Source of the DNA: Bryobacteraceae bacterium
GTDB lineage: Bacteria > Acidobacteriota > Terriglobia > Bryobacterales > Bryobacteraceae
NCBI GenBank assembly: GCA_041394945.1
Contig: JAWKHH010000003.1
Span: 62,001-126,000 of the forward strand
Length of the DNA stretch: 64,000 nucleotides
Direction of reading: 5' to 3'
Numbering within the stretch: the stretch's first letter is position 1; each line of letters opens with the position of its first letter. The position numbers and the translations under genes were made by a program. Shown here in pieces: positions 33,175 through 40,994 of the stretch. Below the pieces are notes generated by a model. It ran no database searches and was not told where the DNA came from. It saw only the letters and a program-made list of their open reading frames with translations.

Positions 33175-34565
33175 TGCGAATGAACAGTCTTCTACCGGCG
33201 CGGCGTTGGTTCCTCAAGCAGTGCGGCGTGGGTCTGGGCGCGACGGCGTTTCATCACCTCATGGCGGCGACGGCTGATCCGATGGCGGCGCGGAAACCAC
33301 CCCAGGCGGCCAAGGCGAAGAACGTGATCTTCCTGTTCATGGCCGGGGCTCCGAGTCATCTGGAGATGTTCGACTACAAGCCGCAACTGGCGAAGTTCGA
33401 CGGCACTCTTCCGCCCGCGGATCTTTTGAAGGGCTACCGGGCAGCTTTCATCAATCCGAATTCGAAGCTGATGGGACCGAAGTACAGGTTCGGGCCGGCG
33501 GGTTCGAACGGGACGCTGATTTCGGAGCTCCTGCCGCACACGGCTGGTGTGATCGACGACTTGTGCATCGTGAAGTCGATGGCGACCGACGCATTCAATC
33601 ACGCGCCGGGGCAGTTGCTGATGAACACGGGCACGCAGCAGTTCGGGCGACCGAGCATGGGCGCGTGGGTGGTTTACGGACTGGGGTCGGAATCGAAGGA
33701 TCTGCCGGCGTTCGTGGTATTCAGTTCAGGGAAGAAGGGACCTTCGGGCGGATCGCAGTGCTGGGGGTCGGGCTTTTTGCCGACGATGTACCAGGGGGTG
33801 CAGTTCCGCGGGTCGGGCGATCCGGTGCTTTATCTCTCGAACCCGCCGGGCGCGGATGAGCGGCTGCAGCGGGATTCGCTCGACACAATCAAGAACCTGA
33901 ACGAGATGAGGCTGGAGGCGACCGGGGATCCGGAGATCGCCACGCGGATCAACTCGTTCGAGATGGCGTTCCGGATGCAGGCTTCGGCGCCGGAGTTGAT
34001 GGATATCTCGAAGGAGTCGAAAGAGACGCTCGGGATGTACGGAGCCGAGGCGGGAAAGCCGTCGTTTGCGAACAACTGCCTGCTGGCGCGGCGGCTGGTG
34101 GAGCGCGGGGTGCGGTTCGTGCAGTTGTACCACGAGGCTTGGGATCAGCACGGAAACCTGGTGAAGGATCTGAAAAAGAACTGCGAGGATACGGACCGGG
34201 CGTCAGCGGCGCTGGTGCGGGATCTCAAGCAGCGCGGGCTGCTCGACGAGACGCTCGTGATCTGGGGCGGCGAGTTCGGGCGGACGCCGATGGTGCAGGG
34301 CGGCACCAGCGACGGGCGCGATCATCATCCGAATGCGTTCACGATGTGGATGGCCGGCGGCGGGGTGAAGCCGGGGCTGGTGTACGGAGAGTCCGACGAA
34401 CTGGGTTTCAATGTGACCAAAGGCAAGGTGCATGTTCACGATCTGCACGGCACGTTGCTGCACCTGCTGGGATTCGATCATTTGAAGCTGACGTATCGGT
34501 TTCAGGGGCGGGATTTCCGGCTGACGGATGTGCACGGCAGCGTGGTCCAGGATTTGCTGGCGTAG
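33174..34565 (+). CDS. DUF1501 (sulfatase-like) Tat-exported protein
   Basis: 463-aa partner of the preceding DUF1549/1553 protein; the two are almost always adjacent in these phyla. The N terminus has a Tat-like RRWFLKQCGVGLGATAF signal. The fold is alkaline-phosphatase/sulfatase-like: VIFLFMAGAPSHLEMFDYKP, AFNHAPGQLLMNTGTQQFGRP, LVIWGGEFGRTPM and GRDHHPNAFTMWMAGGG. ATG 33174 overlaps the upstream TGA by one base; ATG 33180 is a possible alternative. The catalytic nucleophile Cys/Ser of true sulfatases is not evident. Confidence 0.92.
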   Translation: MRMNSLLPARRWFLKQCGVGLGATAFHHLMAATADPMAARKPPQAAKAKNVIFLFMAGAPSHLEMFDYKPQLAKFDGTLPPADLLKGYRAAFINPNSKLMGPKYRFGPAGSNGTLISELLPHTAGVIDDLCIVKSMATDAFNHAPGQLLMNTGTQQFGRPSMGAWVVYGLGSESKDLPAFVVFSSGKKGPSGGSQCWGSGFLPTMYQGVQFRGSGDPVLYLSNPPGADERLQRDSLDTIKNLNEMRLEATGDPEIATRINSFEMAFRMQASAPELMDISKESKETLGMYGAEAGKPSFANNCLLARRLVERGVRFVQLYHEAWDQHGNLVKDLKKNCEDTDRASAALVRDLKQRGLLDETLVIWGGEFGRTPMVQGGTSDGRDHHPNAFTMWMAGGGVKPGLVYGESDELGFNVTKGKVHVHDLHGTLLHLLGFDHLKLTYRFQGRDFRLTDVHGSVVQDLLA

Positions 34566-34701
34566 GGGGCGGAGCAATGCTTGCCATGGGTGCGCCGCGG
34601 GCTTGCTCGATCCTTCCTGCCAAACGGATCTTGCCAACGGGAAAATCTTCATAACCCGAATCGGGAGCGCTTGGAGTGGCATCATAGGGAGTATCAGCTC
34701 T

Positions 34702-35391
34702 ATGAAGATCCTCGTTGTCGCATTGTTGTCCGCGCTGTTGCTCCCGGCCCAGGAACCTGTCGTCGTGCAGCGCGCCGAGTTGGCGGTCGCGTTCGGGACG
34801 GTGGCAGGCAAAGTCGTGATCGTCGGCGACTACCTGACGTTCGTCGACGATGAAAAGCCCGAGGCGTCGTTCGCTGTCGCGCGCAAGGATGTCGAAGACT
34901 TGCGGCTGGAGAGCGGCGTGCTGAACGTGCGGCTGAAGCGCGCGATCCGAGACCGCGAGGGGGAACGGACCCGCCTCGCACTGCGCCTGCCGGAAGGAGC
35001 AAGCCCTGCTGGACTGCAAGCCTGGTACGACCGGACGCCCCCGGCCGCGCCGGAACCGGCGGCGACGAAAGCGGACACGAACCCGAAGACTGCCGAGCCG
35101 GCGGGGGCAAAAGTGTACCGCGCCCGCCACAAGCATCTTTTCGGCGGATGCGACGGGCGGCTGGTGCTGCTCGAAGAGCAGATCAACTTTGAATCGATCA
35201 GCGACGTGGGACATTCCCGGCGGTGGCGCTACCAGGACGTCAAGGAACTCAAGCGGAAGAACCCGTTCGAACTCAAGATTCAACCTTTCGGCGCCGATGA
35301 GTACGAGTTCGAAATTCCGAGTCCCGGCATCGATCAGCCGGACTATCAGGCGCTCGTCGACGGCATCACTCGTTCGCGGCTTCAGAAGTAG
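34702..35391 (+). CDS. Exported protein of unknown function
   Basis: Not recognised. The 229 aa begin with a signal peptide (MKILVVALLSALLLPAQ). The mature protein has two beta-rich parts separated by a Pro/Ala-rich linker (about 110-135, TPPAAPEPAATKADTNPK). The second part (YRARHKHLFGGCDGRLVLLE, RWRYQDVKELKRKNPFELKI) looks like a PH-like or GRAM-like small domain, which is only an impression. It is preceded by a ~135-bp spacer after the DUF1501 gene with no obvious signal. Its 3' end overlaps a convergent gene fragment by 26 bp. Confidence 0.7.
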   Translation: MKILVVALLSALLLPAQEPVVVQRAELAVAFGTVAGKVVIVGDYLTFVDDEKPEASFAVARKDVEDLRLESGVLNVRLKRAIRDREGERTRLALRLPEGASPAGLQAWYDRTPPAAPEPAATKADTNPKTAEPAGAKVYRARHKHLFGGCDGRLVLLEEQINFESISDVGHSRRWRYQDVKELKRKNPFELKIQPFGADEYEFEIPSPGIDQPDYQALVDGITRSRLQK

Positions 35392-35605
35392 CGGGTTCGG
35401 ACACCACCTTCGTTACCGGAATATCGAGCGTAGGCTCGACGGCCTCGTTAGTCGTGACGTGGATCCTCGCGGTGTACTCACCGGGCGTCAGGTCCCTGGC
35501 GTCTGGAGCCACACTCAGTTTCGTATGCACGCCGCGCGCGGAAGCGGTGAAACGAACCCATGGCTCGGCGGCTTCGAGCGGCGCCCGGCCAGAGCCTCGA
35601 TCGAC
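35366..35605 (-). pseudogene. 3' fragment of an Ig/BACON-like domain protein
   Basis: An open stretch of 79 codons with no usable start, ending at TGA 35366-35368. It includes APLEAAEPWVRFTASARG and LTPGEYTARIHVTTNEA, the typical end of a BACON or Ig-like domain repeat of secreted proteins (W[VL]..., LTPGxYTaxIxVts). It is in the same frame as, and directly after, the stop codon of the UvrC-like gene, so it has probably lost its 5' part by deletion. Alternatively it is a chance open frame, but the motif match is good. Confidence 0.5.
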
Positions 35606-36700
35606 TCAGGCCTGGGCTGCTTCGAGACCACGCGCCGTACGGTGGATCGCATTGACCAGCTTGCGATAGGGGACCTTTTCCCACGTTTCCACGGGGAGCC
35701 ACTCGCCATCGCGCCAACTCGAATAGAACCACTTGGCGAGCAGCGCCATATGCTCCTGCCGCAACTGCGCCGATGAAGGCGGTTCCTCGAGCGCAGAAAC
35801 GACCTCGCGCAGGCGCGCGTCGAGCGGAACGGGCTTGCCGGATACCACCGGCGCGACGCTGAACTCGCGGCGGGGGACCCATACGCCTCCGCGAACGAAC
35901 CAGAGCAGCACGCTGTCGGGTGCAAATGAGCGAGTGACGGCGATGCCGTTGAGGTGGGCCACGTCATGCGCCAATTCCCCGGCCGACTTCGCTACGGCTT
36001 CGATCTTCTGATATCGCGCATGCTGCCGGGCGGCTTCCTCGAACAGTAGGCGCTCGCTGTAGCGATCGCGCGAGGCCGCTGTTTGTTCCAGGAGACTCGA
36101 TCCGCGGGTGGCGAGGAAGTCCTGAAGGCGCGCTGCTTCGCTGGCGTACTCCTCTTCACTCACGGCCTCCTGGCAGGGACGGAGGCAGCGGTTCATCTCG
36201 CCGTAGATGCAACCGGGATGGCCGGGCGCGGGGGCAAGGTCTTCCTGACAGCGGCGGATTTGATAGAGGTCGAGAAGGTCGTTCTCAAAGGTGTCGGCAG
36301 CGGCGCGGGAGGGGAACGGACCGAACCAGGTGGAAGTCCCGGCGCCGAGCCGGGAAGTAACCTGCATCCGCGGGAAACGGTTCGAAGCGATGAGCCGGAC
36401 ATACGGCGGGCGGCCGAGGCGGAGGGTGCGTTCGTACGTCTCCGGGAACTCGCGCCGGGCGAGTTCGTAGGAGACGAGCCACTGCTCGAGGCGCGACGCT
36501 GCGAGCCAGATCTCGACGCGATCCGCGATTTCGGCGAGCTTCCACTTCTCCCAAAGCCGCGTCAGACGCCGCCGCAGCACGCCAGTGCGCCCGAGGTACG
36601 GCCGGCCCTCGCGCGGCACGATCAGATAGACGGCGCCGCATTCGGGAAGCTGCGACGGGTCGCCAGCGGCGTGGAGCGTTATTCCTGGTTCCGGAACCAT
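35606..36700 (-). CDS. Short UvrC/Cho-like GIY-YIG nuclease
   Basis: DNA-repair nuclease-like protein of 364 aa. The N terminus is a GIY-YIG domain (AVYLIVPREGRPYLGRTGV, 23-41). It is followed by the UvrC cysteine set C151, C164, C172, C176 (CIYGEMNRCLRPC) that holds an Fe-S cluster in UvrC. A UVR-like helix (about 205-240) contains RLLFEEAARQHARYQKIEAV. The C-terminal RNase H-like endonuclease and HhH domains of full UvrC (about 600 aa) are missing, so it resembles E. coli Cho (3' incision only) or a degenerate paralogue. It overlaps the aldo/keto reductase gene by 22 bp. Confidence 0.8.
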   Translation of the reverse strand: MVPEPGITLHAAGDPSQLPECGAVYLIVPREGRPYLGRTGVLRRRLTRLWEKWKLAEIADRVEIWLAASRLEQWLVSYELARREFPETYERTLRLGRPPYVRLIASNRFPRMQVTSRLGAGTSTWFGPFPSRAAADTFENDLLDLYQIRRCQEDLAPAPGHPGCIYGEMNRCLRPCQEAVSEEEYASEAARLQDFLATRGSSLLEQTAASRDRYSERLLFEEAARQHARYQKIEAVAKSAGELAHDVAHLNGIAVTRSFAPDSVLLWFVRGGVWVPRREFSVAPVVSGKPVPLDARLREVVSALEEPPSSAQLRQEHMALLAKWFYSSWRDGEWLPVETWEKVPYRKLVNAIHRTARGLEAAQA

Positions 36701-37767
36701 TCGTTCAACTGAGAGGGAGGGTAGCCGGTGACGTTGAGATTCTCGCGAACGTGGCTCGCCTGACTCATTCCGGTGAGAGCGACGGAGACGCCTGGGACCG
36801 ATCGGGCGAACTGAATCGCGCGCGCGGCGTCGGTGACGGCTTCCGGAAGACGGCGGCCGATTTCATCCGGCAGGTCCCGCGAGAGCCGCGCCTGGAGCAG
36901 GCTCGCGCTGGCGACCACGGTGATTCCTAAGGCCGGCGCGGCCTTGAGAACCGGCAGTTCGCGGCCGTTGAGACACTCGCGGTTGTACGCGATGCCTTCG
37001 AGCATGGCCAGATTCACCGGGAGCTGGATGAATCGGAGCCGGTGATCCGGCCCGGCCACCTCTCGCGCGATATCGACGATGCGGCCGAGGCAAAGGCCGC
37101 TGTCCGCGGACCGGGTCCGGAAGCCGTTCCAGGTAGCCATGCCGTACCAGACGATTCGGCGTTCCGCGGCCAGTTGCTCGCAGGTTTCGAAGGCGGCTCG
37201 GAGGCGGCCGTCAAACTCCTCGCGGGGGATGTGCTCGAGCTGTGTTTCGGGATTGTGCAGATAAAAGACGTCGATGGTCTCGACGTGAAGGTTCGCGAGA
37301 CTGCGCTCGAGTTGGTCGCGGATAAAGGCTGGCGCCATCGAATGCATGCCGCCCACGACATCCTCCGGCGAGAGCTTTTCGCCCGGGAAAGCGCCGGGCA
37401 CGAGATAGCCGGCCTTCGTGCAGAGCACGACCTCGTCGCGGGTGGCCTCGCCGGCGGCGAACAGATCGCCGAGCGCCATTCCGATGGCGCGTTCGGAACG
37501 CTGGTGGCGGTAGTTGAGCGAGGTATCGATGAAGTTGATCCCGCCCCGAACGGCTTCCTCGACGGCATCGCGGTAGCCGCGGTCCGTGTCATCATCGAGA
37601 TTGCCGAGATAGGAACCGAGGCCGAGCGAGGAGACTTTCAAGGTCTGCGCATCGCGAAAGAACCCGTTTTCGCGGGCGTGGGCGAACGCCTGCACGAAGC
37701 CGGCGGTGCCTTCCGGAGTAGCATGCTGCGCCTCGATACCGGAAAGCCATGAACCAGAGAAACGCAT
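36679..37767 (-). CDS. Aldo/keto reductase
   Basis: NAD(P)H-dependent oxidoreductase of the AKR superfamily, 362 aa. It shows SSLGLGSYLGN, the catalytic-region NFIDTSLNYRHQRSERAIG (Asp/Tyr), the Lys in VVLCTKAGY, the active-site His in DVFYLHNPETQ, and a C-terminal cofactor segment VPGVSVALTGMSQASHV. The start is ATG 37767, which overlaps head-to-head with the divergent plus-strand gene at 37749 by 19 bp. The N-terminal MRFSGSWLSGIEAQHATPEG contains the family-typical ATPEGTA, so translation must begin at or before this point. Substrate unknown. Confidence 0.85.
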   Translation of the reverse strand: MRFSGSWLSGIEAQHATPEGTAGFVQAFAHARENGFFRDAQTLKVSSLGLGSYLGNLDDDTDRGYRDAVEEAVRGGINFIDTSLNYRHQRSERAIGMALGDLFAAGEATRDEVVLCTKAGYLVPGAFPGEKLSPEDVVGGMHSMAPAFIRDQLERSLANLHVETIDVFYLHNPETQLEHIPREEFDGRLRAAFETCEQLAAERRIVWYGMATWNGFRTRSADSGLCLGRIVDIAREVAGPDHRLRFIQLPVNLAMLEGIAYNRECLNGRELPVLKAAPALGITVVASASLLQARLSRDLPDEIGRRLPEAVTDAARAIQFARSVPGVSVALTGMSQASHVRENLNVTGYPPSQLNEWFRNQE

Positions 37768-38636
37768 TTCTCCGATTGTACCGGCTGAGCTCGATCGCGA
37801 CAGCCATTGCCGCCGCGGCCTGGGCGCAACCGGCCAGGCTCGATACGGCGATTGCAAGGGCGGTGGAATATCTCGAGGACGAGGTTCCCCGATGGAAGGC
37901 GGAGAACGGGTGCTACTCGTGTCACAACGACGGCGACGGGGCGCGGGCGCTGCTGGCCGCGGGCAGGCGGGCGAAGATCGGGGATACGATCGCGTTCCTA
38001 TCGCAGACCGGAGAGTGGCAGGGACACGGGCAGGAGAGAGGATCGGCGGTGCTGTCGACGGTGCAGTTCGCCTCGGCGCTAATCGCATCGCGGCCGGAGC
38101 CGGCGGCAGCCACCGACGCCGCGATGCGGGTGGCCGCCGCGCAAAGCAAAGACGGGCACTGGCGCGTGGAGGAGGAACAGGGTCCGGGATCACCGGCCAC
38201 GTACGGTCCGTTCCTGGGCACGTACCTGGCGCGCGAGGTGCTGCGGCGAGTAGCGCCAGACGAATATCGCGGCGCAATCGCACGGGCGAACCGGTGGCTG
38301 GCGGAAACGCCCCCCAAGTACCCGGTGGACGACGCGGCGGTGGCGCTGGCGCTCGGCAGGGAAGAGGACGCGGCGCGGCTGATCGCCCGTCAGGCGGCGT
38401 CGGGAAGCTGGAACGGCGAGGTGTTCGATACGGCCCTGTCGGTGCTCGCGCTGGCCAGGCGGGGGGATGCCGAGTCCAGGCAGGCAGTACGGCGGGGGGC
38501 GGAGTTCCTGCTGGCGACGCAACTCGAGCCGGGAGGGTGGCCTGGCACCACTCGTCCGGCGGGCGGGCAGAGCTACGCGCAGCACATCTCGACCAGCGCG
38601 TGGGCGTTGGTCGCCCTTACGGCGCTTCGATCGTGA
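37749..38636 (+). CDS. Secreted alpha/alpha-toroid protein with CxxCH motif
   Basis: 295-aa exported protein. A signal segment (SSIATAIAAAAWAQ) is followed by repeats with the squalene/oxidosqualene-cyclase or prenyltransferase toroid look: AIARAVEYLEDE, AQSKDGHWRVEE, ASGSWNGEVFDTALSVLALA, LEPGGWPGTT and TSAWALVALTALRS. A heme-c-type CYSCH sits at 55-59, between the first helix and the repeats. The catalytic DxDD of squalene-hopene cyclase is absent, so it is unlikely to be a cyclase. Its 5' end overlaps the aldo/keto reductase gene and its 3' end overlaps the next minus-strand gene by 20 bp. Confidence 0.75.
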   Translation: MNQRNAFLRLYRLSSIATAIAAAAWAQPARLDTAIARAVEYLEDEVPRWKAENGCYSCHNDGDGARALLAAGRRAKIGDTIAFLSQTGEWQGHGQERGSAVLSTVQFASALIASRPEPAAATDAAMRVAAAQSKDGHWRVEEEQGPGSPATYGPFLGTYLAREVLRRVAPDEYRGAIARANRWLAETPPKYPVDDAAVALALGREEDAARLIARQAASGSWNGEVFDTALSVLALARRGDAESRQAVRRGAEFLLATQLEPGGWPGTTRPAGGQSYAQHISTSAWALVALTALRS

Positions 38637-39708
38637 ACGGCAGGGAGACGGTGTCCATGGTGATGCGCTGGTCCACCTGTTCGAAAACGTCGACGTCGAA
38701 GGGGCGTCCGATTTTGTTGCCGGCGAGATCTTCGAGTGTGCTGACGACTTCGATGGCGTAGGCGCCGGACTGCCAGGGGCGCTCCGGCTGGAACAGCCAG
38801 CGCTGCTCTTGGTTGTCGAGCGAAACGTGGCCCTTGACGAGCTTGCCGGCGGCATCGACGACATCGATAAAGCGGAGCAGCAGGGCGGCGTCGAGCGGAC
38901 GCGGGAAGTCGATCGACAAGGGGACGATGTCGTTGGCGCGGGGCGGCGCGATCTTCCATTCCTTTACGTCGATACCGGCGCGGATGGCGGCGGCGGCGCG
39001 GAATTCCTTCACGAAGGGAGTGGCGAGGGGGGCGCCGCGGGCGTCCTGGTATTCGGCATCGATCACGAGCTTATAGCCGCGGCCGGCGCGGATCGGCGGC
39101 CCGGCTTCGGCGTTCGGCACGAGCCCACGTTTGACGCGGCCGGGATCGAACAGAACGGTGAGCCGGCGGTAGTCACGGTCCCATAGTTCTTCGTCGAGTT
39201 CTAGGAAGGGGAGCTTGACTTCGGCGCCGGAATCGTCGAACAGGTGGATGCGCTTGGGCGCGTCGCCGCGCGACATGGGAGCCGAGAAATGGATGTAGAA
39301 CTTGAGCTGGTTTTCGGGCAGAACGGAAGCGCTCGGGTAGACGCGCTCGACGACGGTGGTCGAGACAAGTTTCGGCTTAGGCACGACGAGCAAGGCGGTG
39401 GCCTTCTCACCGACCAGGCTATAGGCGGCGCGGTAGCTCAGCCCAGGCTCCAGCTTGTACCGGGGGCGGAAGACGAGAACTCCGCTTTTCATCGAGTAAT
39501 CACCGGCGAGGGCGGGCGCGCCGTCCTGATCGACGGTGACCTGGAGAATGGCGGCGAAATTGGGGTTGTTGAGGCGGGGCAGGATGCCAGAGTTGGCAAC
39601 GCGGACTTCGGGCGGATCGCCTTCGAGCGTGATGGCGATGGGCTTGGTTTGAGCGCCGCAAACGGCGCTCAAACCCGCCAGTAGTAGCGAAACGCGAAAG
39701 ATGGTCAC
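38617..39708 (-). CDS. Exported Ig-like (SbsA/Big_5-type) domain protein
   Basis: 363 aa from GTG 39708 (start VTIFRVSLLLAGLSAVCGAQ, a good signal peptide). Contains Ig-like domains: LKFYIHFSAPMSRGDAPKRI is the SbsA Ig-like signature, with similar FRPRYKLEPGLSYRAAYSL and FQPERPWQSGAYAIEVVSTL segments, giving about three beta-sandwich units. It probably belongs to the cell surface. The start is 11 bp after the stop of the upstream propeller-like gene, so the two form an operon. Confidence 0.75.
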   Translation of the reverse strand: MTIFRVSLLLAGLSAVCGAQTKPIAITLEGDPPEVRVANSGILPRLNNPNFAAILQVTVDQDGAPALAGDYSMKSGVLVFRPRYKLEPGLSYRAAYSLVGEKATALLVVPKPKLVSTTVVERVYPSASVLPENQLKFYIHFSAPMSRGDAPKRIHLFDDSGAEVKLPFLELDEELWDRDYRRLTVLFDPGRVKRGLVPNAEAGPPIRAGRGYKLVIDAEYQDARGAPLATPFVKEFRAAAAIRAGIDVKEWKIAPPRANDIVPLSIDFPRPLDAALLLRFIDVVDAAGKLVKGHVSLDNQEQRWLFQPERPWQSGAYAIEVVSTLEDLAGNKIGRPFDVDVFEQVDQRITMDTVSLPFTIEAP

Positions 39709-39718
39709 ACGAGATGGC

Positions 39719-40801
39719 TTAGGGGAGCGCCACCGTGCTGAGCGACAGAGCCCCGCCTTCGGCGCGAACGAGCATGAGGGCATGGGTATCGTCGAGACGG
39801 TCCAACTGCTCCACGCCTTTCCATTGTGCCATGGTCTCGTAGGGCACGCCCTTCTTTTCGGTGGGCGCGGTGATGGCCTCATAGCCGTCGAGATTGGCGG
39901 CCGGCATCTTCATTACGCCACGGCTCGAGTTATTCATGAGGATGTAGTCGGCGCCGTTTTTCTTGTAGACGATCATGTCGAGCGGACGATTGCGGTTGCC
40001 GAGCTCGGCGATGGTGGTTCCTTTCACCTTGGCGCCGGATTTGAGGTCGCTCATCGGAATGCGAACCAGCGGCGTGCAGGTATAGGCGGCGAGGAGGTGA
40101 GGCCGGTTCTTGATGTTGTACGAGGTGAAGGTGCGGATCGGCGCGTTGGTTTCGAAGCGTCCGTGGGACCCGTGATAGATCTCGATGCTCGCCGCCGCGC
40201 CGGCGCCGCTGAAGGGGAACGGAATGGCGCGGAGATTGGAAGCGAACTCCTCGTTCGACAGGCCGGCGACGAGCAGCTTGCCGTCGACGAACTGCAGGTC
40301 TGTAATTGCCTCGAGGCGCGCCGGCTGGCCGCGGCGGTCCTTGGCGTCGGCGGCGGGCGCTTGAGGAAGGGCCATGCGGGCGTTGCCGATGTTGGCCAGG
40401 TCGAGTTCGGCGAGTTTGCCGTTGTCGCCGACGGTGACGATGGCCGGGGCGGCATCGGGACCGCGTCCGCGCGAGACCGAGAGATAGACGCGCTTGGAGG
40501 CGGGGTTCACGGCGAGATCGTTCACCAGGATCTGGTCGGCGGAGGCGCCGAGCAGCGCGGCGATCTTTTCATGCAGGCTCTCCACGTTGAGCGGCATGGC
40601 TTTGCCAGGTTTCGTGTCGCCGGTGGCGAGGGCGAACACCTGGGCGCCCATCGGGTCGCCCACGAACAGGACACCATCGGGTCCGAAGGCGAGCGGTCCA
40701 GCCGAGCGGAGGTCGGCCTTCCCGGGTTTCAAGGTCGCGGCCGTGTTGGCGGCGAGGGCCGCCGAGGCCAGTCCCAGGGTGGCCAGTAACAAGTGTTTCA
40801 T
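39719..40801 (-). CDS. Exported propeller-like protein of unknown function
   Basis: Not assigned to a named family. 360 aa with a signal peptide (MKHLLLATLGLASAALA). The mature protein has repeated strands such as AGPLAFGPDGVLFVGDPMGA, NDLAVNPASKRVYLSVSRG, ITDLQFVDGKLLVAGLSNEE and DYILMNNSSRGVMKMP, consistent with a seven-bladed SMP-30/NHL-like propeller. A CTPLVRIP segment could line the central pore. It is the first gene of a two-gene minus-strand operon with the Ig-like protein, and divergent from the Oar-like receptor gene. Confidence 0.75.
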   Translation of the reverse strand: MKHLLLATLGLASAALAANTAATLKPGKADLRSAGPLAFGPDGVLFVGDPMGAQVFALATGDTKPGKAMPLNVESLHEKIAALLGASADQILVNDLAVNPASKRVYLSVSRGRGPDAAPAIVTVGDNGKLAELDLANIGNARMALPQAPAADAKDRRGQPARLEAITDLQFVDGKLLVAGLSNEEFASNLRAIPFPFSGAGAAASIEIYHGSHGRFETNAPIRTFTSYNIKNRPHLLAAYTCTPLVRIPMSDLKSGAKVKGTTIAELGNRNRPLDMIVYKKNGADYILMNNSSRGVMKMPAANLDGYEAITAPTEKKGVPYETMAQWKGVEQLDRLDDTHALMLVRAEGGALSLSTVALP

Positions 40802-40927
40802 CGAGATAGCTCCTTTCGTATCCCAGCTACGACGTTGCCCTTCACTGTGTCACGAGGCTTCGGGCCGCGTCAAGATGCAAACGCATAACGAACAGGTAAC
40901 AATTGGCCCGACTGAGGGTATGGCCAG

Positions 40928-40957
40928 TTGACAAGGATGCATTGAGTGCTCTATAAA
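40928..40957 (+). promoter_or_regulatory. Near-consensus sigma-70 promoter of the Oar-like receptor
   Basis: TTGACA at 40928-40933 and TATAAA at 40952-40957, separated by 18 bp. Transcription would start near 40964, giving a ~30-nt leader with AGGAGG (40981-40986) 8 nt before ATG 40995. It is the most convincing promoter in the window. Confidence 0.7.
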
Positions 40958-40994
40958 AATTAAGTCTACTCAATTCTTCCAGGAGGTCGCGCCC

